NCBI RefSeq assembly: GCF_013204885.1 | Contig: NZ_JABMKX010000001.1 | Coordinates: 353,284-417,283 of the forward strand | Direction: 5' to 3' | Length of the DNA: 64,000 bases | DNA from: Paenibacillus tritici | GTDB lineage: Bacteria > Bacillota > Bacilli > Paenibacillales > Paenibacillaceae | Shown here: in pieces, positions 1 to 8,446 of the stretch | How positions within the stretch are numbered: position 1 is the stretch's first letter | Layout of the letters: each line of letters begins with the position of its first letter | Made by a program: the position numbers and the translations under genes | Notes under the pieces: model-generated | Told to the model about the DNA's origin: nothing | The model's input: only the letters and a program-made list of their open reading frames with translations | The model's database searches: none

Positions 1-621
1 AATAATTATTACTCACTGCAAAATAACATCAAATCCTCCCTCGGCATTGCGCTGCTTCTGTCGCTGGTTTCCTTTGCCGGGGTGGATCACAGCGTACTGA
101 ATGCAGTCATCGCGGCGCAGATTTGGATTTTTGTGTTGAGCATCGGGGCCTCCCTGCAGATGGATGAGGCTTCTAAATGGAACCGGTTTGAACTCACCAT
201 GCCGATCAGAAGGAAAACGGTCATCCATGCGAAGTATTTGTCCTTCCTGATGTTAATCCTCATGGGCACCGCTGTAAGTCTGGTGACTCTGGCATTAACC
301 TATGTAAGCAAGGGAGACATAGCACATTTGAACCTGTCCACCGGGTATACCTTCGGTTTATCTTTATCTATCTCCACACTGGCGATCTATTATCCGGTCA
401 TTCTTAAATTCGGTGTGGAAAAAAGCGAGCAGATGGTGATGATATCGGCAGGGCTATCGCTGGGCCTTCGTTTCCTGGTGTGGATGCTGCTGAACCTGTA
501 TAGGGACGATGTGAACTTTAATGGTCCTGAGACCGGGTATGCCACCCTGATCCCTGCTGTATTCCTGTTCGCAGTGTCATATCTGATTGCCGTGCGGATT
601 CATCGGAATAAAGAATTCTGA
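1..621 (+). CDS. ABC-2 type transporter permease, 5' end outside window
   Basis: The frame is open from the first base, so the true start lies upstream; 206 residues are visible before the TGA. About six hydrophobic segments alternate with short polar loops, and the stretch SKWNRFELTMPIRRKT resembles the loop seen in ABC-2 permeases of the PF13346 type. Such proteins form the membrane part of an exporter with a separate ATPase, probably encoded just upstream. The substrate cannot be told. Its last 22 bases overlap the convergent mepB-like gene. The family call rests on remembered motif resemblance and topology. Confidence 0.75.
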   Translation, partial: NNYYSLQNNIKSSLGIALLLSLVSFAGVDHSVLNAVIAAQIWIFVLSIGASLQMDEASKWNRFELTMPIRRKTVIHAKYLSFLMLILMGTAVSLVTLALTYVSKGDIAHLNLSTGYTFGLSLSISTLAIYYPVILKFGVEKSEQMVMISAGLSLGLRFLVWMLLNLYRDDVNFNGPETGYATLIPAVFLFAVSYLIAVRIHRNKEF

Positions 622-1124
622 TACAACGAGGTTAACACCTGCATATGGTGATTGTTCATCGGATCAACTCTTCCGAAATAAGGGAGCTGCCAGGTCTGAG
701 TAGCTGAAGCCTGCTTATTGGTGACGGTATCCCAGGCCGGATATACCCGTATCGCCATTTTACCCGGTGCATTATCGGTTGCCAGCACGCCATGCATTTT
801 CAGCAGGTCTTTGGGAAAAACAAACTGTCCAAGCTCCCCGCTGACGGGGTGGAAGGTGTTAATGACCAGCAAATCAGGGGCATCGGCATAGGAGAAGGCC
901 TGGTTTTTACGCTCGGCATTTTTTTCCCACATCGCGACAAATTGACCGGTCTTCGTGGGGGTAATTTTGGCAACCCGAAACCGGACCGACAGGGCACCCA
1001 GTTGGAATGTACCCGCTCCATATTCGGCATTCTGCGGTTCTTCACGTATGGAATCTGCAATGAAGCCGGCTGGCGCGTACAAGGTTTCATTAATATAAGC
1101 TAAGGTGGTGTGGAATTTATTCAT
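600..1124 (-). CDS. MepB family protein
   Basis: A 174-residue soluble protein matching the MepB family by overall sequence: an N-terminal part with YAPAGFIADSIREEP and a central ADAPDLLVINTF strand. MepB is named from the mepRAB locus of Staphylococcus aureus; its biochemical role is not established. Here neither a MepR-type regulator nor a MATE pump is adjacent, so it is a solitary member. The ATG at 1124 follows a GGAGAAGGG ribosome site. Its 3' end overlaps the convergent ABC permease by 22 bp. Confidence 0.75.
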   Translation of the reverse strand: MNKFHTTLAYINETLYAPAGFIADSIREEPQNAEYGAGTFQLGALSVRFRVAKITPTKTGQFVAMWEKNAERKNQAFSYADAPDLLVINTFHPVSGELGQFVFPKDLLKMHGVLATDNAPGKMAIRVYPAWDTVTNKQASATQTWQLPYFGRVDPMNNHHMQVLTSLYQNSLFR

Positions 1125-1214
1125 AAGTAAGCCCTTCTCCCATAAAGGTGATCATGTTGCTTCTATTAAAGATACTATATAAGAAGCACTAAAGAAAATA
1201 ACAAAAAGCAAAGA

Positions 1215-1360
1215 AGCGGAGGGGAAATTTGGAACTGTAGGAGCGGTAGCGACCGCCTTTGTCACCGGATTTCCACCGCCAAGAGCGATATTAATCCAGA
1301 AATCTGGGGACAACAGCGGCCGGAAGTCCAAATGTTCACCGCAGTGACGACGAAGCTTCA
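1215..1360. repeat. Intergenic repeat family R1, copy A
   Basis: This lies in the gap before the serine hydrolase gene. The core at 1218-1257 contains CTGTAGGAGCGGTAGCGACC and shares most of its bases with the reverse complement of 25636-25673. Outer limits are approximate. The gap holds no convincing gene; a 71-codon minus-strand reading frame here has low-complexity translation and no ribosome site. Confidence 0.6.
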
Positions 1361-1474
1361 AGTTCAAATCTTAAGTGCTCCTTATACGCGAAGGAAATTT
1401 CCCGGTAATCGTTGAGATTTTTTGTTAGAATAGGAGGGCTGCATGATTTTACTCGACTAAAGGAGAGGTCTTAT

Positions 1475-3400
1475 TTGTTGAAAAGAAGCATTACAATCAT
1501 GCTCGCGGCACTATTGCTGCTATCGGGCAGCCTTACAGCATTTGCAGCTGAGCAAGGCAGCGGCGGAGCAGGGGGAGCTACCCCGTCCGGCATTCCGCTG
1601 ACCAGTCTGGAAGCTTTTGTCGACGATTATGTAAAAGAGTACATAGGGAAGCAGACCGTAGGCGCATCCGTGGTTATGGTGAAGGATGGACAGGTGGTTC
1701 TGTCCAAGGGGTATGGCTATGCCGATGTGGAGCAGCAGATCCCCGTCACCCCGGATACGGTCATGGAATGGGGCTCCATCAGCAAGCTTGCTGTATGGGC
1801 ATCCGTAATGCAGCTGGCGGAGCAGGGCAAACTGGACCTGAATCAAGATGTCCGTAAGCTGCTGCCGGAGAATTTCCTGAAGAAGCTGAAATACGATGAG
1901 CCGATTACGATGCTGAATCTGATGAATCACAATGCCGGATTTGAAGAGTATATGTTCGATATGGCCTACCAGTCTCCTGAGGAAGTGCGGTCACTGGAAG
2001 AGGGGCTGAAGCTGGCCCAGCCCGCACAGATCTACAGACCCGGAGAGGTAGTCGCTTATTCTAACTATGGCAACTCACTGGCTGCCTATATTGTGGAGCG
2101 CATCAGCGGACAACCGTATCATGAATACGTCCAGCAGCATGTTTTTGAGCCGCTGGGTATGAAGCATTCCATGGCGTATTCTGTGGTGGAAGACCGCCCG
2201 GAGCTGCTGGAGCATAAGGCCAAGGGATACTTCTTCGCCGGACCAGGCTCCTTCAATCAAGGGTCATGGAATTATATGTCCATGTACCCGAACGGCGGAA
2301 ATAACGGGACGGCTGAGGATCTGGCCAAGTTCGCCATGGCCTTCATGCCTGCCGCCGGAGAGCAATCTCCGCTGTTTCAGAAGTCAGGAACGCTGGATAC
2401 GATGCTGACCCGCAGTCATTCCGCTGCTGAAGACATGCCGGGCATCGCCCACGGGTTCTGGGAGTATCCGGGAGTTCACCGGACGCTGGGGCATGGCGGG
2501 AACACGATTGCTTTTGCCACCAATCTTATGCTGGTGCCTGAAGACCGGTTTGCAGTCGTGATTATGACGAATCAGGCGGGCGAATCCCATATTGTTCATG
2601 GTCTGACCAAAGCAGTAGTGGGACAGAGAGCGCAGACGGAGGCAGCGGTTCTGCCGGACGTATCAGAGGTAGAAGGCCGATTCGTGGCAGCGCGCCGTCC
2701 CGGACATGGCTTCATGAAGCTGTTCCCTTATCTGACGATGATGAAGCTTGAGCCACAGGGAGCAGATCAGCTTAAGGTGTCACTTGCCGGGATGAGCGGA
2801 AGCTATCAGCAGGTTCAGCCTTACCTCTATGCGAAGACGGGCGGAGATTCAGGGCTGGATGCCTGGCCGATGCTGTATGCCAAAGTCAGTGAGGGGAAGG
2901 TAGAGGCCGTCTCGGTGTATACCTCCGATTATCTGCCGCTGTCTCCGGGCCGGTCCATGCCGTTACTAATTCTAAGTGCAGTACTTGCGGCTCTGGCCAT
3001 CGTCTATTTCGCAATCGCTCCATTTGTATTGTTGGTACAGGCACTTCTGAGTAAAAGGAAAGCTAGTCGTAACCGTCCTGCACCCCGTTCCGCCAACCGG
3101 AAGCTGACGACCGGGCTGACTTTTACCGGTACCGGTCTGGTAGCGAATAATCTGGTGCTGGCCTTACGCATGCTCAGCAACAATGAACGTGCCTATGCGG
3201 AGGTGTATCCGCAGATCATAGTGAATATTGCACTGACCGGACTGGCTGCACTGCTTATCGCTGCGCTGTTTCTAACCAGGAAGAGGCACCTGACTCCGTC
3301 GCCTGCTTCAACGGCCCGTTATCCTTGGTCCGTCATCGTGCCCATGGTGATGATGGCAATTCTACTGACCCAGCTTGTATTCTGGGAATTTTACAGTTAA
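1475..3400 (+). CDS. Secreted/membrane serine hydrolase of the beta-lactamase family
   Basis: About 641 residues. I place the start at TTG 1475 (TTG 1478 also possible), 6-9 bases after AAAGGAGAGG; the longer frame from TTG 1412 has no such site. A signal peptide ends near residue 25 (TAFA). The PF00144 domain carries the S-x-x-K motif (SISK, about residues 101-104), the YSN triad (about 195) and an HGG box (about 340), so the serine acylation machinery looks intact. The C-terminal 170 residues hold about four membrane segments, as in membrane-tethered penicillin-binding-like hydrolases. Substrate is unknown; D-amino-acid peptides or esters are typical. It is transcribed alone and ends at a hairpin at 3502-3538. 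Confidence 0.85.
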   Translation: MLKRSITIMLAALLLLSGSLTAFAAEQGSGGAGGATPSGIPLTSLEAFVDDYVKEYIGKQTVGASVVMVKDGQVVLSKGYGYADVEQQIPVTPDTVMEWGSISKLAVWASVMQLAEQGKLDLNQDVRKLLPENFLKKLKYDEPITMLNLMNHNAGFEEYMFDMAYQSPEEVRSLEEGLKLAQPAQIYRPGEVVAYSNYGNSLAAYIVERISGQPYHEYVQQHVFEPLGMKHSMAYSVVEDRPELLEHKAKGYFFAGPGSFNQGSWNYMSMYPNGGNNGTAEDLAKFAMAFMPAAGEQSPLFQKSGTLDTMLTRSHSAAEDMPGIAHGFWEYPGVHRTLGHGGNTIAFATNLMLVPEDRFAVVIMTNQAGESHIVHGLTKAVVGQRAQTEAAVLPDVSEVEGRFVAARRPGHGFMKLFPYLTMMKLEPQGADQLKVSLAGMSGSYQQVQPYLYAKTGGDSGLDAWPMLYAKVSEGKVEAVSVYTSDYLPLSPGRSMPLLILSAVLAALAIVYFAIAPFVLLVQALLSKRKASRNRPAPRSANRKLTTGLTFTGTGLVANNLVLALRMLSNNERAYAEVYPQIIVNIALTGLAALLIAALFLTRKRHLTPSPASTARYPWSVIVPMVMMAILLTQLVFWEFYS

Positions 3401-3501
3401 GCAGCAGGGGAAGGGCGGAGAAGCGGCTATCTGAACCCCACGTGTGCGACAATCATCTGTTCGTGGCGATCGACAGAATACCTTTCATTTTCTGTATAAA
3501 T

Positions 3502-3538
3502 GGCTACGCTGTCCTTAAGAGGATAGCGTAGCCGTTTT
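3502..3538 (+). terminator. Rho-independent terminator after the serine hydrolase
   Basis: GGCTACGCT pairs with AGCGTAGCC around a partly paired loop, followed by GTTTTCATTT. It lies about 100 bases downstream of the hydrolase stop and ahead of the convergent MarR gene. Confidence 0.75.
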
Positions 3539-3583
3539 CATTTCTGCAATGGGCTCTAACCTATGTACAATTCATTGGGTTCG

Positions 3584-4063
3584 TTAGCGATAGAAGTCCA
3601 CCATATCTCCAAACAGCCGTTTAATAAATTCGAGCTCGCTTTCGTTATATCTTTCCAAAAATTCGTACATTCTTTGCTTTTCCTTCGCATGAAGCCCCTC
3701 ATGAGCAGCAAATAGCTTTTTGCCGATAGGCGTTAGCCGAAAATACACTTCCTTTTTGTTGTCGTTGAACTGGGCTTTTCGCACCCAACCTGCCTTTAGT
3801 AATTTATTTGCGATCTTGGAGGTATTTCCTTTACTTAAATTGATTCTCTCCGCGATGGAAGTGAGATTGATCGGCTCCTGCTCTCCGATGCACGCAATGG
3901 TGTGCAGCTCCGTCATATTCAAGCTGAATTCTGATTCAATATGCTTCCGGATATCCTTCAGGTATGTGGCAGTTATTCGGGTTTCATATTGCTCTTTTTG
4001 CTCAAGAAACTGAACGAAAAATTCATGAATGGCAGTTTTGTTTTTACTGGCAGTATCCATCAT
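3584..4063 (-). CDS. MarR family transcriptional regulator
   Basis: 159 residues from the ATG at 4063, chosen because GAGGAG sits 8 bases upstream; the frame runs further up to 4156 but without a ribosome site. It has the MarR layout: an N-terminal dimerisation helix (KTAIHEFFVQFLEQKEQY), a winged helix (LTSIAERINLSKGNTSKIANKL) and the wing (KKEVYFRLTPIGKKL). It is divergent from the RidA-like and FAD-monooxygenase genes. By analogy with other MarR loci it probably represses them until an aromatic or oxidant ligand binds. Inverted repeats in the shared promoter region support this. Confidence 0.88.
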   Translation of the reverse strand: MMDTASKNKTAIHEFFVQFLEQKEQYETRITATYLKDIRKHIESEFSLNMTELHTIACIGEQEPINLTSIAERINLSKGNTSKIANKLLKAGWVRKAQFNDNKKEVYFRLTPIGKKLFAAHEGLHAKEKQRMYEFLERYNESELEFIKRLFGDMVDFYR

Positions 4064-4107
4064 TATGCTGGCTCCTCGACTTATTTGTTTTATTATATCA
4101 TATATTG

Positions 4108-4199
4108 TTCTCTGAGAAACATACGGGCATACCCATATTGGGATTGGGGTTGACATGGTAAAGAATAAACAAGTAAAATGATATTGTTTCGTATGAAAC
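4108..4199. promoter_or_regulatory. Candidate MarR operators in the divergent promoter region
   Basis: Two dyads stand out: GTTTCGTATGAAAC (4186-4199, 5-bp arms) and TTCTCTGAGAA (4108-4118), which share a GTTyC...GAAAC appearance. In addition ATTGTTTCG (4183-4191) is repeated exactly in inverted form as CGAAACAAT (4258-4266). The position between a MarR gene and its divergent targets makes them plausible repressor sites. Confidence 0.5.
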
Positions 4200-4349
4200 T
4201 AAAATTTTATATAATTTTCATCACACTTGTTTTAACAGGCAATAAAAAAGGTTCTAACGAAACAATAATTGATGAAGGAGGTTTGCCGGAAATACTTGTC
4301 CACTTTTCAAGAGGGAATTTATAAATATGGAAATGGAGCATACCTGCCT

Positions 4350-4751
4350 ATGGAAGCCGTAAATCCGAAGACCTTGACGGATAAGGTTACATCTGTAATT
4401 TCTCATGTCGTGGTAACTACTGCCTCCAAATTGGCCTTCATCTCAGGTCAGGTTTCTGTAGATGAAACAGGATCATTGGTCGGTTCAGGGGACTATTACG
4501 CGCAAGCGATTCAAGTGTTCACCAACCTTAAGTATGCATTGGAAGCCGTGCAAGCGGATCCCTTGTACATTGTAAAAATGAATATTTTTGTTGTAAACCA
4601 CAACCCGGAATTGATTTCGATTATTTTTGAGGCAGGATTTCAAGTGTTTGGCCCTAACTGGCCGAAGACAGCAAGTACCTATATAGGCGTTCAAGCACTA
4701 GCCGATCCTGAATGGCTTATCGAAATAGACGCTATCGTGATCTTCCCATAA
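4350..4751 (+). CDS. RidA/YjgF-family protein lacking the catalytic arginine
   Basis: About 133 residues from ATG 4350, which gives the usual family length; an upstream in-frame ATG at 4272 would add 26 residues, so the start is unsure. The trimeric RidA fold is recognisable from LAFISGQVSVDETGSLVG, the central FTNLKYALEAV helix and the C-terminal WLIEIDAIVIF strand. The arginine that binds the imine carboxylate in deaminating RidA (in an ARS/ART context) aligns with serine in KTASTYIGV. It is therefore probably not a classical 2-aminoacrylate deaminase. It lies 24 bp before the FAD monooxygenase and probably shares its transcript. Confidence 0.8.
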   Translation: MEAVNPKTLTDKVTSVISHVVVTTASKLAFISGQVSVDETGSLVGSGDYYAQAIQVFTNLKYALEAVQADPLYIVKMNIFVVNHNPELISIIFEAGFQVFGPNWPKTASTYIGVQALADPEWLIEIDAIVIFP

Positions 4752-4775
4752 TGTTTAAGAAAAGAGGGGTTTGAT

Positions 4776-6272
4776 ATGAAATATGAAGTCATCCTGATCG
4801 GTGGCGGGCCTGTCGGCATGATGCTGGCCGGGGAATTGGCATTAGCCGGTGTAAAGGTCTGCGTCATTGAGCGATTAAAAGAGACAACCCCTTATTCACG
4901 TGCGCTTACCGTACATCCTCGAACTCTTGAAATATTAGATATGCGTGGAGTGAAATCACAATTAATCAGTCAAGGCCGCTTACTTTCGAGAGGACATTTC
5001 GCCGGATTAGAAACTCCTTTGGATTTCACGGTGTTGGATTCTTCTTCCAATCACACTCTCTTTTTACCGCAGAGTGAGACGGAGAAGGTGTTGGAGGAAT
5101 GGGCGCTTAGCCTTGGCGCAGAGGTCTGGAGAGAGGTTGAGGCTCTATCTGTACACCAGGATGAGGATGGGGTTGACGTTAAGATCGCAGGACCTCATGG
5201 AGAAACAACGTTAAGATCAGCTTATGTGGTAGGTACGGATGGAGCCAGAAGTTTGGTTCGCAAGCATGCAAATATAACATATGAAGGTACAGATGCGACC
5301 TTCACGGCGATTCTGGGGGATGCCGTTCTATCTGATTTGGCTCCTATGAGTGTCATATCCCGGATTACAGAAAAAGGATTGGTCAGTATCATGCCGATCA
5401 ATGATCATATGTATCGGGTCTTGATGATCGATATGGAGAGACGTAACATCTCTAAGGATGAGCCCGTTACATTGGAAGAGTTTCGTTCATCGCTCATCCG
5501 TACGACCGGAAGCGATCTGGGATTGAACGATGTGAAATGGATGTCCCGTTTCGGAAATGCGACGCGGCAAGCTGGACGCTATCGGAATGGTCGATTGTTC
5601 TTGGCGGGAGATTCGGCGCACATTCATTTTCCCGCTGGTGGACAGGGAATGAACGTCGGCTTACAAGAAGCGATGAACTTAGGCTGGAAGCTTGCAGGAG
5701 CAATCAAAGGCTGGGCTCCGGACTGGCTATTGGACAGTTATCATGCCGAACGCTTTCCATGGAATACGGCCTTGCTCCGGAATACCGAGGTCCAAACCCT
5801 GCTTCTGGACGTGACTCCCCCTATCACGGAACTTCGAAGCATGTTAGCTAAACTGATTCAAATACCGGAGGCTAATTATCAAATCGCCGCACAAGTTTCC
5901 GCAATGGATGTACATTATGATCCAGACGCCGAAGCGCCTCCCCATCCTTTAAATGGGAAACGTTTCAAGGATCTAAGCTTAAAGCTGAAAGACGGGCCAT
6001 TGATTAACGCCTATCCGTTACTACACAAAGGTACTTTTCTTCTGCTGCATTTCCATTCTAATGAACAGAATAGCAGTCAATGGGAAACATATAGCAACCT
6101 TCAAGTTGTACATGCCTCTTTGGCTGAGGCTGACGCGGATTGGAACGACGTCCACACGGCGCTTATTCGCCCGGATGGACATATTGCCTGGGCGATTCCT
6201 CTATCCGTTCCAAATCCAATGCAAACCATAAATGAAGGAATCACTCGCTGGTGCGGAGACAGTACCGTGTAG
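4776..6272 (+). CDS. FAD-dependent monooxygenase (aromatic hydroxylase type)
   Basis: 498 residues. The N-terminal Rossmann motif GGGPVGMMLAGEL binds the ADP part of FAD; the mid-protein DG motif (VVGTDGARSL) and the GD motif (LFLAGDSAHIHFPAGGQGMN) complete the PF01494 signature of group A flavoprotein hydroxylases. The C-terminal part resembles the thioredoxin-like tail of phenol- and polyketide-hydroxylases. Likely reaction: NAD(P)H- and O2-dependent hydroxylation of an aromatic or quinone-like compound; the substrate is unknown. SD AAGAGGGG precedes ATG 4776. With the RidA-like protein and the divergent MarR it looks like a small inducible detoxification or catabolic unit. The segment reads more A+T-rich than its neighbours. 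Confidence 0.88.
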   Translation: MKYEVILIGGGPVGMMLAGELALAGVKVCVIERLKETTPYSRALTVHPRTLEILDMRGVKSQLISQGRLLSRGHFAGLETPLDFTVLDSSSNHTLFLPQSETEKVLEEWALSLGAEVWREVEALSVHQDEDGVDVKIAGPHGETTLRSAYVVGTDGARSLVRKHANITYEGTDATFTAILGDAVLSDLAPMSVISRITEKGLVSIMPINDHMYRVLMIDMERRNISKDEPVTLEEFRSSLIRTTGSDLGLNDVKWMSRFGNATRQAGRYRNGRLFLAGDSAHIHFPAGGQGMNVGLQEAMNLGWKLAGAIKGWAPDWLLDSYHAERFPWNTALLRNTEVQTLLLDVTPPITELRSMLAKLIQIPEANYQIAAQVSAMDVHYDPDAEAPPHPLNGKRFKDLSLKLKDGPLINAYPLLHKGTFLLLHFHSNEQNSSQWETYSNLQVVHASLAEADADWNDVHTALIRPDGHIAWAIPLSVPNPMQTINEGITRWCGDSTV

Positions 6273-6342
6273 TAATTCGTTCGAGGTGAGTAACTGATTC
6301 GCTGCGACGTTCAAGGATCTAATGAATTAGGGCTTGCAATTA

Positions 6343-6393
6343 AAAACAAGCGACCCTCCAGAGGCTGACAGCCCCGGTGGATCGCTTGTTTGT
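6343..6393. terminator. Probable bidirectional terminator
   Basis: AAACAAGCGA and TCGCTTGTTT pair across a G+C-rich loop between the convergent monooxygenase and sugar-permease genes; T-rich on both sides. Confidence 0.75.
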
Positions 6394-6421
6394 GTTAACG
6401 GTATTATTTGGCCCGTAAGAC

Positions 6422-7345
6422 TTAGCCTTTGACCCCGCCGACAACCATCCCTTTGACGAAATACTTCTGCAGGAACGGATAGACGATGATAATCGGTACA
6501 CTGGCCACAATGGTCATCGTGGCACGGATAGAGGTCGGTGTAACGGTCGCTTTGTTGCCCTGCGCGTTCGCAAAGGCATCGGCAGCCGAGGAACTGGACA
6601 TCGCGGTGTTGGACGTAGACAGCATCTTCATTAGCTCATACTGGAGCGTACTCAGGTTCGGCATGGATGAGTTATACAGGAAGACGTCGAACCAGGAGTT
6701 CCACTGATAGACCGCTACGAACAAGGAGACAGTAGCCAGAGCCGGAACCGTCAGCGGGAGTACAATACGCGAGAACGTAATGAAGTCTCCGGCGCCGTCG
6801 ATTTTGGCGGATTCCATCAGCCCCTCAGGCAGTGCCTCGATGAAGGAACGAATGACAATCATATTAAATACGCCGATGATGCCCGGAATAATATAGACCC
6901 AGAAGGTATTAAGCATATTCAGCTCTTTGATCAGCAGGTAGCCCGGGATCAGACCGCCGCTGAAGTACATGGTGAAGATGAATGTGACAGACACAAACTT
7001 CTTCAGCTTATATTCCGGGCGGCTGACCGTATAGGCAAGCATCGCTGTACAGAATACGGAGACCACAGTCCCGACAATCGTCCGTGCTGCGGAGATGAAG
7101 GTCGAATAGAAAATGTTGGATTCACTGAACACATACTCAAAGTTCCGCAGTGTCCATTCCCGCGGCCAGATATAGATATCCCCACGGACGGAGTCATTCG
7201 CTTCATTGAATGATAGAGCAAACATATTCAGGAACGGGTAGAGGGTGACAGTCACCAAGAGAATCATGAAGACCGTATTGCAGATATCAAAGATCCGGTC
7301 ACCTAATGAAGAATTCCGGTATGAATTAGCTTTGGATTTAGCCAT
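6422..7345 (-). CDS. Carbohydrate ABC transporter permease (LplC/YtcP type)
   Basis: 307 residues, six membrane helices, with the CUT1 permease EAA loop (ESAKIDGAG) facing the ATPase. It belongs to the LplC/YtcP subgroup by its N-terminal ICNTVFMILLVTVTLYPFLN and C-terminal QKYFVKGMVVGGVKG. It forms a heterodimer with the upstream LplB-type permease and imports oligosaccharides delivered by the lipoprotein at 8447-10129. No ATPase is encoded in the locus; a shared MsmX-type ATPase elsewhere is usual for this class. Last gene of the transporter unit, 17 bp after its partner. Confidence 0.92.
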   Translation of the reverse strand: MAKSKANSYRNSSLGDRIFDICNTVFMILLVTVTLYPFLNMFALSFNEANDSVRGDIYIWPREWTLRNFEYVFSESNIFYSTFISAARTIVGTVVSVFCTAMLAYTVSRPEYKLKKFVSVTFIFTMYFSGGLIPGYLLIKELNMLNTFWVYIIPGIIGVFNMIVIRSFIEALPEGLMESAKIDGAGDFITFSRIVLPLTVPALATVSLFVAVYQWNSWFDVFLYNSSMPNLSTLQYELMKMLSTSNTAMSSSSAADAFANAQGNKATVTPTSIRATMTIVASVPIIIVYPFLQKYFVKGMVVGGVKG

Positions 7346-7362
7346 AACTTGTGTCCTCCTTT

Positions 7363-8352
7363 CTAGTACAATCTGCTTTCGCCCATACGTTTGGCGATAT
7401 TATTGGCTGCGATCAAGAAAATGAAGCTGACCAGCGTTTTGAACATACCCGCTGCGGTGGCAAGCCCGAAGTTATTCATCTGCATCCCGTACTTCAGTAC
7501 GAAGATATCCAGATTCTCCGAGTAGTCGAGGTTCATCCCGTTACCTAATAGGTACTGCGCCTCGAAGCCGGACTCCAGAATATGGCCCAGGTTCATGATC
7601 AGAATCAGCACGATAACCGGCTTGATACCCGGCAGGGTAATATAGAACATTCTTTGCAGACGGGAAGCCCCGTCAATCTCAGCTGCTTCATATTGAGAAG
7701 GGTCGATGGAGGTGATGGCTGCCAGATAGATGATGGTGTTCCAGCCGACATTCTTCCAGACCTCCGTAACCCCGAGTATTCCCCAGAAGTACTTGCCTTC
7801 GCCCAGCCACAGAATTGGATGATCAATAAGCTGCATTTTGACCAGCAGCACATTGATGATCCCTTCCGGTGCCAGTGCCATTTGCACGATATTAGCTGCT
7901 ACGACCCAGGAGATAAAGTAAGGCAGGTAGCTGATCGTCTGCACGGTGCGCTTGAAGAATATATTACGCAGCTCATTCAGCAGAAGGGCCAGCACAATGG
8001 CCGTTACAAAACCCAGTACCAGGTTAATGGAGCTCATAACCAGAGTGTTACGAAGTACGCGGTAGAACTGCGGTTCCTGGAATAGGAACTTGAAATTATC
8101 CCAGCCGACCCACTTCTGGTCGAACAGATCCTTGGCTGGCTTGAATTTCTGAAAAGCAATCGTCCATCCCCATAGCGGGAGGTATTTGAATACAATCACC
8201 CATAACAGAAAGGGCAGTGACATCAGCATCAGCATTTTTTGTTTAGATAGCTCTTTAAAAAAAGATTTGAAGCGCGAAGTGCCGGTGTTATTCGATTTTG
8301 CCAACTGCACAGCGGTTTTCCCCACCTGTACCGTCCCCTTTCCTAGCTCCAT
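7363..8352 (-). CDS. ABC transporter permease (LplB/YteP type)
   Basis: 329 residues. About 40 polar N-terminal residues precede six membrane helices; the EAA motif reads EAAEIDGAS. The stretch LPFLLWVIVFKYLPLWGWTIAF is typical of LplB/YteP permeases that import complex sugars such as rhamnogalacturonan or uronate oligomers in bacilli. The exact sugar is not determinable. It follows the solute-binding-protein gene by 94 bp and precedes lplC by 17 bp on the same strand. Confidence 0.92.
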   Translation of the reverse strand: MELGKGTVQVGKTAVQLAKSNNTGTSRFKSFFKELSKQKMLMLMSLPFLLWVIVFKYLPLWGWTIAFQKFKPAKDLFDQKWVGWDNFKFLFQEPQFYRVLRNTLVMSSINLVLGFVTAIVLALLLNELRNIFFKRTVQTISYLPYFISWVVAANIVQMALAPEGIINVLLVKMQLIDHPILWLGEGKYFWGILGVTEVWKNVGWNTIIYLAAITSIDPSQYEAAEIDGASRLQRMFYITLPGIKPVIVLILIMNLGHILESGFEAQYLLGNGMNLDYSENLDIFVLKYGMQMNNFGLATAAGMFKTLVSFIFLIAANNIAKRMGESRLY

Positions 8353-8446
8353 ATTCTCTATTTGCTAACCAGTGTAAGTGTAGAAGGGAAAAGTGAAGGC
8401 GAGCTTCACTTTTCCCGGTTCATCATGCTTGCGGTCAGCGCTCAGC

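Noticed and set aside
1152..1367. 71-codon minus-strand frame over repeat R1
   Set aside because: No ribosome site, low-complexity translation, lies in an intergenic repeat.
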